64,000 nt of DNA from Sulfopaludibacter sp035606355 (GCA_035606355.1 DATNFO010000040.1:1-64000); one strand, 5' to 3'. Shown: positions 8,362-17,022, counted from the first letter of the stretch. The notes: generated by a model not told the origin, from the letters alone. Program-made: numbers and translations.

Positions 8362-8934
8362 TTACACTTTCTTCTGATGAAGCCCCTCCCAAATCTTGTG
8401 GTACTCGTCCCGAACCTTCGGATCAACGCCCAAGTCCCTCGGCAGACGGTTCGCCTGTACGAGTTTCACGACATCGGCGTGGTCTTGACTGCGTTCGATT
8501 CCCCGGCCCATGTAGGTTGACAGCTTTGCGGAGATCAGCTTCTCCAAAGTCAATATCTGCGGCTCTTCCGATACATGCGTTGGCATCGGCAGAGTGAGCG
8601 GCCCCGAATCGACCTTCTTTCCACCCGGTAGCAGATCGACTTCTACCTTCGTTTCCCGATCGGTTACGGTCATCTCGGAGCCTGGGTTCTGCTTGAAGCC
8701 GTTGATCGACAGTTTCTCGACGGCGAACTCCACATCCGGCACTATGAGATCGACGTCCACCGTGAACCGTGGATAACCATGCTCCTGAACGGCGAAGCCG
8801 CCGCATACATAATGCGGGATGTTAAAGAGCTTCAAAACCTTCAAGGCTTTTAGAAGCGTCTTTTCGATGTTGGTGGAGCCGCTGGATTCCCTCAAGAATG
8901 CCGCCTGTTCACGAAATTGAGCGAAGGTCTTCAT
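8362..8934 (-). CDS. Nucleotidyltransferase-fold protein (AbiEii-like or related)
   Basis: 190 residues. The core CGGFAVQEHGYPRFTVDVDL carries the GG...DxD pattern of the nucleotidyltransferase fold; a third acidic residue is plausible in KVEVDLLPGG. The C-terminal half has an LEKLISAKLSTYMGR...DHADVVKL region like AbiEii and related proteins that act on RNA or nucleotides. No HTH antitoxin gene of AbiEi type lies next to it, so a toxin-antitoxin role is not supported. It directly abuts an IS1595 remnant in an accessory stretch, compatible with horizontal acquisition. Product specificity is unknown. Confidence 0.6.
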   Translation of the reverse strand: MKTFAQFREQAAFLRESSGSTNIEKTLLKALKVLKLFNIPHYVCGGFAVQEHGYPRFTVDVDLIVPDVEFAVEKLSINGFKQNPGSEMTVTDRETKVEVDLLPGGKKVDSGPLTLPMPTHVSEEPQILTLEKLISAKLSTYMGRGIERSQDHADVVKLVQANRLPRDLGVDPKVRDEYHKIWEGLHQKKV

Positions 8935-8943
8935 ACCGCACTA

Positions 8944-9246
8944 TCACGAGTTCAAATGCCGGAACGGAAGATTGGATGCGTCGTCCTCCTCAATGTGAGC
9001 CCCGTTGCAACTCAAGTGCAACTCGCCGTTGGCCGCAATGTTGCGATATTTGCCGCCGATGAACGTCTCATCAACTTCAACCTGACCGTCAAATTTGCCG
9101 CCGGTCTTGTCATCTTGCATGGCAAGCCGGATGCGATCGACCATGAACCATGCCGTCTTTTGCGTGATCTGTAACGCCCGGATGTCCCATGATGACACGC
9201 CGCGCTTGCAGTTGGTCACGAGCTCGCGAGCTGCTGCCGGGCAGTA
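8944..9246 (-). pseudogene. IS1595 family (ISXO2-like) transposase fragment
   Basis: The frame reads AARELVTNCKRGVSSWDI, QITQKTAWFMVDRIRLAMQ and VEVDETFIGGKYRN. That is the end of the N-terminal domain and the first catalytic Asp region of ISXO2-like transposases. After about 100 residues it passes into unrelated sequence and stops. The N-terminal zinc-ribbon domain and the rest of the catalytic core are missing. No terminal inverted repeats were identified. Confidence 0.8.
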
Positions 9247-9249
9247 TCC

Positions 9250-10133
9250 CTAGTTCTCAACTGGCGTCTTGTCCATCCGATCGACTACGAGCGTGTCCAA
9301 CGGCGCTTTCTTGAGTTCTAAATCTAAACCGAGCTGTTCCTGCAGCGCCGCCCGTAACTCCGGCGGACTCTCAATACTCCCTGCCGCAAAATCCGGATTC
9401 CAACTCAACTCGACATCATAATTCCCCGTGAGGCCGGTCGCATCGGTCACAGGCTTATTCTCTTGGGTGCTCCGAGTCGATGCGAGAATCGCCATGTTCG
9501 TTTTCGAAAGTGGAGATAAATGACGTCCCGCCTCCGCCTGCCGATATTACCGCCTCCCGGCGGACGCTCGCTCTGTGGTGCGGGGTGGAGTTTGGGGCCG
9601 TTCTTGGCAACCACCAACTCGAACTGCAACGTCTCTCTGGCTTCGTGATGGACTTCCAGGTGGAAGCGTTCAGCGAGCAGGTTACGCAACATTTCCATTA
9701 CTTGCTCCCTGGTAGCCGCTGGCGGCAGATTAGCATTGAGGTCGAATCGAGTAGCCAGGAGCCATTCAGGTCCGGCTAGCTGCACATTCGTAATCCCGTA
9801 GGCTCGGATGAACAGGAGTGTTGCGCTCATGTTGCTGCATACCAGATGGGTAGGGTCTCCAGTTCCTGGCCCGCCTTTGCATCCGACTGTTAGAGCAACA
9901 CCTTGCCCCGGTGGCGCTGAAGGCCTGACGGAAGCTACTTCAAATTCCACCTTCGCCGCCGTTTGCGCAATCCCCCCGGCCGCTACGAGGGTCAGAACTG
10001 CCAGACGAATCACGGGAACCGCCAATGCAAATGCATGACGGAGGATGCCGCCCCTGCGTGCACCCGCGTGCCAACTTCTTCGCGGCCACGCGAGCCATTT
10101 CGGACGAACAACCCGCTCCACAAACCTGCGCAC
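9250..10133 (-). pseudogene. Frameshifted TIGR03435 family gene
   Basis: The 5' frame encodes a hydrophobic N-terminus, VEFEVASVRPSAPPGQG, PEWLLATRFDLNANLP, MLRNLLAERFHLEVHHEARE and FELVVAKNGPKLHPAP, then becomes Arg-rich nonsense near 9560-9500. Another frame then supplies the family C-terminus (PVTDATGLTGNYDVELSW and LDTLVVDRMDKTPVEN). All three reverse frames carry plausible pieces between about 9490 and 9560, so more than one indel is possible. The true start is unclear; the open frame begins at 10133. It is immediately followed by the IS1595 fragment. Confidence 0.75.
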
Positions 10134-10410
10134 CTGTTACCCTCAAATCGGAGGAGCTATCGGGAAACCAACAAACCGGATTCCCTCGGAGAATCCCATC
10201 GGCGTTCATCGGCGTTCATCGGCGGCCCCATCAATCCCAACCCCAGAGTTTGGGTTCGTTCGGTAAATTTAGCCGTCGATTTAGCCCGCTTCAGAGCGAT
10301 AACCCTTTTGCCGTCAACAAACCCCCAAGCCGGAATTTGGGTTCGTTTTTCCGTCCATCCCCGACTCATCCTTGCCAATCCCGCCCCACCCCTGTTACCG
10401 TGAGCCTTTC
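10134..10410. other. Intergenic stretch with a short tandem repeat
   Basis: No convincing gene. A 10-bp unit CATCGGCGTT is repeated two and a half times near 10197-10224. Two related segments follow: one with AGTTTGGGTTCGTTC near 10250 and one with AATTTGGGTTCGTTT near 10333. The small frames crossing this stretch in several phases look like by-products of the repeats. The dprA ribosome site was not obvious. Confidence 0.5.
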
Positions 10411-11583
10411 ATGACCACCCCCGTCCTGACTCGTGACGAGGAACTTCACTGGCTCGCCCTGAAACTCGTGCCCGGCCTCGGAGCACGAACCTCCGCCAAG
10501 CTCCTGGACCGCTTCCGCACCCCCCAAGCCATCTTTCGCGCCACGCGCACGGAACTGGAAGCCGCCGGAGTTTCCGGCGCTGTCGCGCAGTCCGTAGCTT
10601 CCGGCTGCACCTTTGAAGACGCCGCCGCGCAGCACGAGCGCATGCTTGCCGCGGGCGCAGTCCTCATCACCGTCGCGGATGCTGCCTATCCCGCGCTTCT
10701 CCGCGAAATCTTCGATCCGCCGGTCACCCTCTTCGCGCGGGGGCGCCTCGAACTGCTCGCGGAAATTTCTATCGCCGTCGTCGGCACCCGCCGCCCGACG
10801 CCGTACGGACTCGCTGTCGCTGAACGCCTCTCCGCCGATCTTGCCCACGCCGGGCTCACGATCGTCTCGGGCATGGCGCGCGGCGTCGATAGCGCCGCGC
10901 ATCGCGGAGCCCTGGGAGCGGGCGGCGACACCATCGCTGTCCTCGGCTGCGGTGTGGACGTGGTGTATCCGAGCGAAAACAAGAAGCTTGCGGCCGAAAT
11001 CGCCGCCAAGGGCCTCATCCTTTCCGAATTCCCCATGGGCGCGACCGCCTTTCCGCAGAATTTCCCGGTCCGTAACCGCATCGTCAGCGGTCTCACTGCC
11101 GGCGTTCTCGTCGTCGAAGGCGCGCAATACTCGGGGTCGGCGATCACCGCCAAACTGGCCATGGACCAGGGCAGGGAGGTCTTCGCCATCCCCGGCAACA
11201 TCACCAGCAAACCGAGCTGGGGACCCAACCTCCTTATTAAACAGGGGGCACGCCTCGTGCAGGATTGGAATGATGTGGTCGCGGAGCTCCCGGCGGAATC
11301 CCGCAGGCGCCTCATCGATAAGGGGAAGCAGCGGCTTTGCGCCGATGGTGAATCCGCCGCGCCCGAACAGGCATCCTTATTAAATAGCGCGTCCGGCGAT
11401 CTGGCCCCGTCCGCCCGCCGGGCGCTGGAACTCCTGCGAGTGGACGCCGCCTTACATCTCGATCAACTCTTAGAAAAGATTGAAGATACTTCAGCGTCCG
11501 AACTCATCGCCGCACTTTTCGAACTGGAAATGATGGGCCTCGTGAAGCAACTCCCGGGAAAGAACTTTGTCAAAGTGTGGTAA
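10411..11583 (+). CDS. dprA: DNA-processing protein DprA (Smf)
   Basis: 390 residues. DprA binds incoming single-stranded DNA and loads RecA during natural transformation. An N-terminal helix-hairpin region (LKLVPGLGARTSAKLLDRF) precedes the Rossmann-like core: SIAVVGTRRPTPYG, IVSGMARGVDSAAHRGAL, VLGCGVDVVYPSEN, FPVRNRIVSGLTAGVLVVEG, GSAITAKLAMDQGREVFAIP and GPNLLIKQGA. The C-terminal ~60 residues form a winged helix (HLDQLLEKIEDTSASELIAA). The ATG at 10411 fits the usual N-terminus. It is followed 63 bp later by topA, a common bacterial pairing. Confidence 0.95.
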   Translation: MTTPVLTRDEELHWLALKLVPGLGARTSAKLLDRFRTPQAIFRATRTELEAAGVSGAVAQSVASGCTFEDAAAQHERMLAAGAVLITVADAAYPALLREIFDPPVTLFARGRLELLAEISIAVVGTRRPTPYGLAVAERLSADLAHAGLTIVSGMARGVDSAAHRGALGAGGDTIAVLGCGVDVVYPSENKKLAAEIAAKGLILSEFPMGATAFPQNFPVRNRIVSGLTAGVLVVEGAQYSGSAITAKLAMDQGREVFAIPGNITSKPSWGPNLLIKQGARLVQDWNDVVAELPAESRRRLIDKGKQRLCADGESAAPEQASLLNSASGDLAPSARRALELLRVDAALHLDQLLEKIEDTSASELIAALFELEMMGLVKQLPGKNFVKVW

Positions 11584-11646
11584 CGTCAACAGGGTAAACT
11601 TCAAGCAAACCCGGCGGCCGAGGGGGCCGCTGTCCGAAAGTTCAAT

Positions 11647-14600
11647 ATGCCAAAAGCTCTGGTAATCGTGGAATCGCCTGCAAAGGCGAAGACCATCAAC
11701 AAATACCTGGGCAAGCAGTACGTTGTTAAGGCTTCGCTCGGTCATATTAAAGATCTCCCGAAAAAGGACCTGGCAGTGGATATCGAGCACGGTTTCGAGC
11801 CGCGCTACGAGGTCATCGAGGGGAAAAAGAAGCTCATTCAGGAGCTCAAACAAACCGCCAAAAACGTCGAAAACATCTATCTCGCGGCCGATCCGGATCG
11901 CGAAGGCGAAGCTATCTGCTATCACCTGCAGGAAGAGCTCGGCGGAGTCAAGCCGAAAGACGGCGGCCCGCACATCTTCCGCGTGATGTTCAATGAGATC
12001 ACCAAGAAGGCGATCGAAAAAGCCTTCGAAAAGCCCGGCCAGGTGAACGTGTCGCTCGTCGACGCCCAGCAGGCGCGCCGCGTGCTTGACCGCCTCGTCG
12101 GTTACAAAATCTCCCCGCTCCTCTGGGACAAGGTCCGCCGCGGACTCTCCGCCGGCCGTGTACAGACGGTGGCCCTTCGCCTCATTGTCGAACGCGAGCG
12201 TGAAATTCGTGCCTTCGTCGCCCGGGAATACTGGACCATCGACGCCGAGCTCAACGCTAAGAAGCCGCCGGTGCTCGTTCCCCGCCTGATCCGCATTGGC
12301 GATGCCGCGGCGGAAATCGGATCCGCCGATGCCGCTGACCTGGTGGTGGCGAATCTCGAAGACTCACCGTACATCGTCAAGAGCGTCGCCACGCGCGAGA
12401 AAAAGCGCAACCCGGTCGCGCCGTTCATCACCTCCACGCTCCAACAGGAAGCTTCGCGCAAACTCCGCTTCAGCGTGAAGCGCACCATGATGATCGCGCA
12501 GCGCCTCTATGAAGGCGTGGAGGTCGGCAACGAAACCGTCGGCCTCATCACCTACATGCGCACGGATTCGACCCGCGTCTCCGATGACGCTGTAGCCGAC
12601 GTTCGACATTACGTCGCTGAACGTTACGGCAAGGATTTCCTGCCGCAGGCGCCGAACATCTACAAGTCCAAGAAGGACGCGCAGGATGCACACGAGGCCA
12701 TACGTCCCACCTCCATGGCGTATACGCCGGAGCTGCTCGAACGGAATCTCGCCGAAGACGAGATGAAGCTCTATCGCCTCATCTGGAACCGCTTCATCGC
12801 TTCGCAGATGATGCCCGCGCTCTACGACCAGACGACCATCGACGTCAACGCCTCCGGCAAAAACCGCGTCGATTACACGTTCCGCGCCACCGGTTCGGTG
12901 CTCAAGTTCGAAGGCTTCCTCAAGATCTATCAGGAAGGCAAAGACACGGTGGATGAAGAAGACGAGGAGATGAAGCATCGTCTCCCGCTGGTCACCGAAG
13001 GCGAAGTCCTGCGTTTCAAAGCCATTCGCCCCGAACAGCACTTCACCGAACCCCCGCCGCGCTACAACGAAGCCACGCTCGTCAAGCGCCTGGAAGCCGA
13101 TGGCGTGGGCCGGCCATCCACCTACGCTTCGATTCTCTCCACCATTCAGGAGCGCGAGTACGTAAAGAAGGAAGGAGGACGCTTCACGCCCACCGAGCTC
13201 GGCATGGTGGTGACGGACCTTCTGCTCGAAAGCTTCGACGATATCTTCGACGTCAAATACACCGCGCGCATGGAAGAAGAGCTCGACGAAATCGAGGACG
13301 GCAAACTCGATTGGCGTCAGGCCATGGGTGAGTTCTACGACCGTTTCGATCGCGATCTCAAGCACGCCGGCGAGCACATGACCGACGTGAAGCGCATCGA
13401 AAAGCCCACGGACCTCACGTGCGAAAGCTGCGGCAAGCCTCTGGTGATCAAGTGGGGCAAGCACGGCAGTTTTCTGGCGTGCACCGGATATCCGGATATT
13501 CCGCTCCGCCAGGTGGAAGCGGATCTCGACAAGCTCGATAAGGAAATCTCGCGGCGTCAGGAGAAGCGCCAGTCCTGGGCGGACGAGGATCTCCAGAAGA
13601 TCCAAACCAAACGCGACGCCGCCGTTCAAAAACAGCAGGAAAAGCTGGCCGCCGCGCGCGAGGAATTGGGGCAGGAAGATACGCGCCGCTATGAGGCCAT
13701 CAAGCAGCGGACCGAAGCTTCCATTGCAGAGTACAAAGCCAACCCGGGCGACCGCTCCGCGCTGCTCAAGATCGATGCGCGGTTCAAAGCGGAGCTGAAG
13801 AAGCATCGCAAGGCGACGGCGCAAAAAGCGGAGAAGCTCGATAAGGAAAACGCGGCGCGGCTCTCAAACATCGAAGCCCTATACCGCAGCGAGCTCGAGA
13901 AGCACAACAAGCTTCTCGCAACGAAAACCGAAGACGATCGCGAACAGATTGAGCAGCGCCTGCAGAAGATCAAGGCGCGCTATCCGCAATTCGAAACCTA
14001 TTACGCGGTGGACCTCCGGCCCGCCGGCGGTCGCGTGCTGCTTACGTGGCAGCGCCAGGGCGATTTCTGCACCTACACACGCGAACTCACCGTGGATCTG
14101 CCGGATGTCGATAAGTCCGACCTTTCCGAGCAGGGCGAAGAGGAATATTGCGAGAACTGCGGGCGGCCGATGGTGCTCAAGAAGGGCCGCTTCGGAACCT
14201 TTCTCGCCTGCACGGGCTTTCCCGATTGCAAAACCACCAAGCAGATCGGCGGCACGCAGAAGAAGCCGGATCAGCAGCTCGAAGAGAAATGCCCGCAGTG
14301 CGGCAACAATCTGGTGCTGAAGAGCGGGCGTTTCGGCGAATTCACGGCGTGCAGCAATTATCCGACGTGCAAGTACGTCAAGCAGAAGACCATCGGAGTG
14401 AAGTGCCCGGAGTGCAGCGAAGGCGAGATCATCGAGCGCCGCTCGCGGAAGGGCAAGACATTCTACGGCTGCAACCGCTATCCGGGTTGCAACTTCGTCG
14501 CCTGGGGCAAGCCCATACAGGAGAAGTGCCCGGAATGCGGCAACCCGTACCTGGTCGAAAAATGGCTCAAGGCCGGACCGGTATGGCAATGCCCCAACGC

Positions 14601-14649
14601 CGACTGCAAACACAAACAACCCGCCCCCGCCGAAACCGTCAGCACGTAA
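11647..14649 (+). CDS. topA: DNA topoisomerase I (type IA) with coiled-coil insert between C-terminal zinc modules
   Basis: 1000 residues; relaxes negative supercoils. TOPRIM motifs are VIVESPAKAKTINKYLG and LAADPDREGEAI. The active-site Tyr is in ITYMRTDSTRVS, followed by IYKSKKDAQDAHEAIRPTS and VGRPSTYASILSTI. The first C-terminal zinc module (CESCGKPLVIKWGKHGSF) starts near residue 592 and lacks its last Cys pair (GYPDIPLR). A long charged, probably coiled-coil segment follows (~620-775), then a short beta segment (YYAVDLRPAGGR), and four more modules starting near 834 (CENCGR, CPQCGN, CPECSE, CPECGN). The insert makes it longer than the E. coli enzyme (865 aa). Confidence 0.95.
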   Translation: MPKALVIVESPAKAKTINKYLGKQYVVKASLGHIKDLPKKDLAVDIEHGFEPRYEVIEGKKKLIQELKQTAKNVENIYLAADPDREGEAICYHLQEELGGVKPKDGGPHIFRVMFNEITKKAIEKAFEKPGQVNVSLVDAQQARRVLDRLVGYKISPLLWDKVRRGLSAGRVQTVALRLIVEREREIRAFVAREYWTIDAELNAKKPPVLVPRLIRIGDAAAEIGSADAADLVVANLEDSPYIVKSVATREKKRNPVAPFITSTLQQEASRKLRFSVKRTMMIAQRLYEGVEVGNETVGLITYMRTDSTRVSDDAVADVRHYVAERYGKDFLPQAPNIYKSKKDAQDAHEAIRPTSMAYTPELLERNLAEDEMKLYRLIWNRFIASQMMPALYDQTTIDVNASGKNRVDYTFRATGSVLKFEGFLKIYQEGKDTVDEEDEEMKHRLPLVTEGEVLRFKAIRPEQHFTEPPPRYNEATLVKRLEADGVGRPSTYASILSTIQEREYVKKEGGRFTPTELGMVVTDLLLESFDDIFDVKYTARMEEELDEIEDGKLDWRQAMGEFYDRFDRDLKHAGEHMTDVKRIEKPTDLTCESCGKPLVIKWGKHGSFLACTGYPDIPLRQVEADLDKLDKEISRRQEKRQSWADEDLQKIQTKRDAAVQKQQEKLAAAREELGQEDTRRYEAIKQRTEASIAEYKANPGDRSALLKIDARFKAELKKHRKATAQKAEKLDKENAARLSNIEALYRSELEKHNKLLATKTEDDREQIEQRLQKIKARYPQFETYYAVDLRPAGGRVLLTWQRQGDFCTYTRELTVDLPDVDKSDLSEQGEEEYCENCGRPMVLKKGRFGTFLACTGFPDCKTTKQIGGTQKKPDQQLEEKCPQCGNNLVLKSGRFGEFTACSNYPTCKYVKQKTIGVKCPECSEGEIIERRSRKGKTFYGCNRYPGCNFVAWGKPIQEKCPECGNPYLVEKWLKAGPVWQCPNADCKHKQPAPAETVST

Positions 14650-14656
14650 GCCAGTA

Positions 14657-14698
14657 CCGACCGGTCTCCAGACCGGTCGATGAGCGCAAAGCGCTCAA
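14657..14698. repeat. Two adjacent short hairpins after topA
   Basis: GACCGGTC-TCCA-GACCGGTC at 14659-14678 is followed directly by TGAGCGC-AAA-GCGCTCA. The same ACCGGTC hairpin occurs at both ends of the cluster at 49997-50125. There is no U-tract, so a classical intrinsic terminator is unlikely, though the position is right for 3'-end processing. Confidence 0.65.
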
Positions 14699-14704
14699 GT
14701 GAAT

Positions 14705-14955
14705 GCAGCTAACGGAGCCGCGACCGTCAGGGGTTGTGAAAAAATATCAAATTGCTTTTTTGCCGCATTCAAACGCACGCGTGTCCCCGACACCGTTTAC
14801 CGCTCCCTTACGGTCACGGCTCCGTATCTACATGATGCCGCTAACGGAGCCGCGACCGTGAGGGAGCGGTAAACGGTGCGTCGAAAGGCGAGTGGAGCGC
14901 GACGAGAACAGCAGCCGGATTTTTTCACAACCCAGTGAGGGAGCGGTAAAAGCTG
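14705..14955. repeat. Modular palindromic repeat (locus C), near-complete
   Basis: Order on the plus strand: diverged arm, module Y reversed (ATATCAAATTGCTTTTTTGC then CATTCAAACGCACGCG), a full hairpin with arms at 14791-14825 and 14844-14878, module X (TCGAAAGGCGAGTGGAGCGC then AGCAGCCGGATTTTTTCACA), then a half arm (GTGAGGGAGCGGTAAAAG). It shows the Y-hairpin-X order most clearly. It lies between the topA 3' end and the hemerythrin gene. Confidence 0.85.
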
Positions 14956-15026
14956 TATCGGCGAATGTAGCCCACCGCCCCCGCCCCTTTCATACCTTCA
15001 GATCCTAAACATGCTATTCTGGACCC

Positions 15027-15452
15027 ATGGCCCGTCCCTTTGAATGGACCCCCGATCACGAAATCTTCCTTCCGGAAATCGATGCGGAGCACCGGAACCT
15101 GTATCGCCTCGGTGCGGAGCTGACGCAAGCTCTCGCCGCGGGAGCCCGCATGCCCAAACTCAAGGAGATGGTGCGCGCCGCTGCCGTTGCCGTGGAAGAC
15201 CACTTCGCGCACGAAGAACGTCTCATGCAAGAGGCCCGGTACATGAGTCTTTCCTGGCACAGATCCCAGCACGATGCCGCGCGCAAACGCGTGACGGCGT
15301 TTGGCGACCGCATCGAAGCCGGCGATAAAGAGGCCATTCGGGAATTGCTCAATTACATGGCCGCCTGGATGCACGATCATGTCGCCGTTGCCGACCGCAT
15401 GATGGGCGCCAGTCTCCGCAACCGCAACCGCTTCAAAACCGCCGCCGCCTAG
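15027..15452 (+). CDS. Bacteriohemerythrin
   Basis: 141-residue four-helix O2-binding di-iron protein. All seven expected ligands are present: H22 (DAEHRNLY), H59 and E63 (DHFAHEERLM), H78 and H82 (WHRSQHDAA), H118 and D123 (HDHVAVADR). There is no signal peptide or extra domain, so it is a single-domain cytoplasmic type, likely for oxygen binding, storage or sensing. Its TAG stop overlaps the stop of the convergent methyltransferase gene at CTAG 15449-15452. Confidence 0.9.
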   Translation: MARPFEWTPDHEIFLPEIDAEHRNLYRLGAELTQALAAGARMPKLKEMVRAAAVAVEDHFAHEERLMQEARYMSLSWHRSQHDAARKRVTAFGDRIEAGDKEAIRELLNYMAAWMHDHVAVADRMMGASLRNRNRFKTAAA

Positions 15453-16183
15453 ACGCGAGTCGCTACGAAGAAGGTCCGCCCCTCGCCGAGCAGTCCCGCC
15501 ATGCCGAGATCGCCCGCGTCGTAAGCGGTAATTTCGCCGAACCCCGCATCCTCGAGTGCCGTTCCGATTTCAGCGCCCGTATAGCAACGTTCCACGACCG
15601 TCGTGTCGCTCCGCCGCCATGCTCCTTCCATCAGCCGGAACATCGTCACGGTGCACTGCGCGCGCCGCGTGCGGAAGTCGAATCCCGATCCGGTGATCGT
15701 CAGCACGTGGTCGTCGCGAACCAGTGCGAAACTTTCGCCCCAGTGCGTCTGGTAAGCCTCTTCCAGCAAAATGTCGAATGCGAAAGTGCCGCCCGGCTTG
15801 AGCGCCGCCGCCACGTTACGAAGGGCGCTCGTGAGGTCAGGCAATTCGAGGATGTGGTTGAGGCTGTCAAAGGTCGAAACCGCGCCATCGAACTCCGCGG
15901 CCATGCGAAACCGCGAAGCCTCGGCCACCTGAAAGTCCGCTCTCGGCACGTTCCGCCGCGCGCAGGCGATCATCTCCGGCGAGGCGTCGACTCCCGTCAC
16001 TTCATGGCCGCGCTCCACCAGCATGCCTGCCAGATAGCCGGTGCCGCAGCACACGTCGAGAATGCGGGAGCGCTCCGGCAGTCGCGACAGCCAGACACGT
16101 TCCAGGATCGGGAAGGCCGCGGAGTGGAAGTCCTCGTTCCAGTAGCGATCGTAAAACCATGCGAAGTCGTCGTAGGCGGCCAC
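15449..16183 (-). CDS. SAM-dependent methyltransferase (class I)
   Basis: 244 residues from GTG at 16183 (VAAYDDFAWFYDRYW). Earlier in-frame starts would overlap the divergent cyclophilin gene. The SAM site is ILDVCCGTGYLAGMLVERGH (motif I) with VTGVDASPEM (motif II), FDGAVSTFDSLNHI and LKPGGTFAFDIL. A C-terminal beta region with DFRTRRAQCTVTMFRL and TYGAEIG-like helix resembles ubiquinone/menaquinone-type small-molecule methyltransferases. The substrate is unknown. It starts 28 bp from the divergent cyclophilin gene and shares overlapping stops with the hemerythrin gene. Confidence 0.8.
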   Translation of the reverse strand: MAAYDDFAWFYDRYWNEDFHSAAFPILERVWLSRLPERSRILDVCCGTGYLAGMLVERGHEVTGVDASPEMIACARRNVPRADFQVAEASRFRMAAEFDGAVSTFDSLNHILELPDLTSALRNVAAALKPGGTFAFDILLEEAYQTHWGESFALVRDDHVLTITGSGFDFRTRRAQCTVTMFRLMEGAWRRSDTTVVERCYTGAEIGTALEDAGFGEITAYDAGDLGMAGLLGEGRTFFVATRV

Positions 16184-16211
16184 CCGATCAGCATGGCATA
16201 CTGGTGATTCG

Positions 16212-16886
16212 ATGAGCAGAACTTTCTCTCTTCTTCTCGCCGCCGTGGCCTGTCTTGCGCTCGCCGGCTGTTCGCAGTCTAACGATGCCACCGCGGAACG
16301 CGCGCCGGCGGCCGTCAAAGACGAACACGCGCCTGACCAGTTCAACGTCACATTCGACACGTCGAAGGGTCCGGTGGTGGTGGAGATGCATCGCGACTGG
16401 TCGCCCAATGGCGTCGATCACTTTTATACGCTCGTGAAGACGCACTTCTACGACGGTTCGCGCTTCTACCGCGTGCTGCACGATTTCGTAGCGCAGTTCG
16501 GCATCGCCGCGGACCCGAAGACGAATGCCATCTGGGCCACCACGCCGATTCCCGACGATCGCGTCCACCAGAGCAACGTCCGCGGAACCCTGACCTATGC
16601 GGCAACGGAGATGCCCAACTCCCGCACCACGCAGTTGTTCTTCAATCTCGGCAACAATTCGACTCTGGACTCGCGCGGCTTTGCCCCGATCGGGAAAGTG
16701 GTCAGTGGCATGGATGCGGTGGATGCGCTGTATAACGGCTACGGAGAGACTGCGCCTAGGGGCCCCGGACCCGATGCCGACAAGATCGCGCAGCAGGGAA
16801 ACCAATACCTGCAGGATCACTTCCCGCGGCTCGATTACGTCAAAACGGTGACGATCGACGGCGCGCCGGCGGAGCAGAAGAAGTAA
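16212..16886 (+). CDS. Peptidyl-prolyl cis-trans isomerase, cyclophilin-type lipoprotein
   Basis: 224 residues. The N-terminus is a lipoprotein signal with Cys20 (LLAAVACLALAGC), so the enzyme is predicted to be membrane-anchored in the periplasm. The cyclophilin domain has VTFDTSKGPVVVEMHRDW, HFYTLVKTHFYDGSRFYRV, a diverged FVAQFGI core in place of the usual F.IQGG, RTTQLFFNLGNNSTLD and FAPIGKVVSGMDAVDAL. The tail (LDYVKTVTIDG) is typical of the bacterial group. It assists proline isomerisation during folding of exported proteins. An RNA-like element with a terminator follows. Confidence 0.85.
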   Translation: MSRTFSLLLAAVACLALAGCSQSNDATAERAPAAVKDEHAPDQFNVTFDTSKGPVVVEMHRDWSPNGVDHFYTLVKTHFYDGSRFYRVLHDFVAQFGIAADPKTNAIWATTPIPDDRVHQSNVRGTLTYAATEMPNSRTTQLFFNLGNNSTLDSRGFAPIGKVVSGMDAVDALYNGYGETAPRGPGPDADKIAQQGNQYLQDHFPRLDYVKTVTIDGAPAEQKK

Positions 16887-16904
16887 GAGCGAAGCAGCGG
16901 GCGT

Positions 16905-17016
16905 GCTATATTAAATTTGACCCTACCCCGATATGAAGGGGACCAGGAACGTATCAATACAGGGTCAAATTGGATCGACGTGACCCGGCGGGGCTAAAAC
17001 ACTCCGCCGGGTTTTT
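16905..17016 (+). ncRNA. Putative structured RNA or leader with its own terminator
   Basis: AATTTGACCCT (16914-16924) and AGGGTCAAATT (16961-16971) form a perfect 11-bp stem. It encloses CCCC-GATATGAA-GGGG (16926-16941) and a small GTAT-CA-ATAC hairpin (16951-16960). A short linker then leads to the terminator. There is no ORF of note. It begins about 20 bp after the cyclophilin stop, so it is either a 3'-UTR structure or a separate small RNA. No promoter could be assigned. The clade-specific acido-1 RNA is one candidate to test against; I cannot confirm it by eye. Confidence 0.45.
16984..17016 (+). terminator. Rho-independent terminator
   Basis: CCCGGCGG (16984-16991), loop GGCTAAAACACT, CCGCCGGG (17004-17011), then TTTTT. 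It would end transcription of the cyclophilin gene and/or the RNA-like element before the convergent carB. Confidence 0.85.
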
Positions 17017-17022
17017 CGTTCG

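Noticed and set aside
8362..8934. AbiE-type abortive infection system
   Set aside because: Only a nucleotidyltransferase-like gene is present; no AbiEi-type HTH antitoxin lies beside it.
12364..13824. Long antisense open frame (486 codons) opposite topA
   Set aside because: It is a mirror of strong codon bias in a GC-rich gene; its translation has no recognisable domain and topA is certain.
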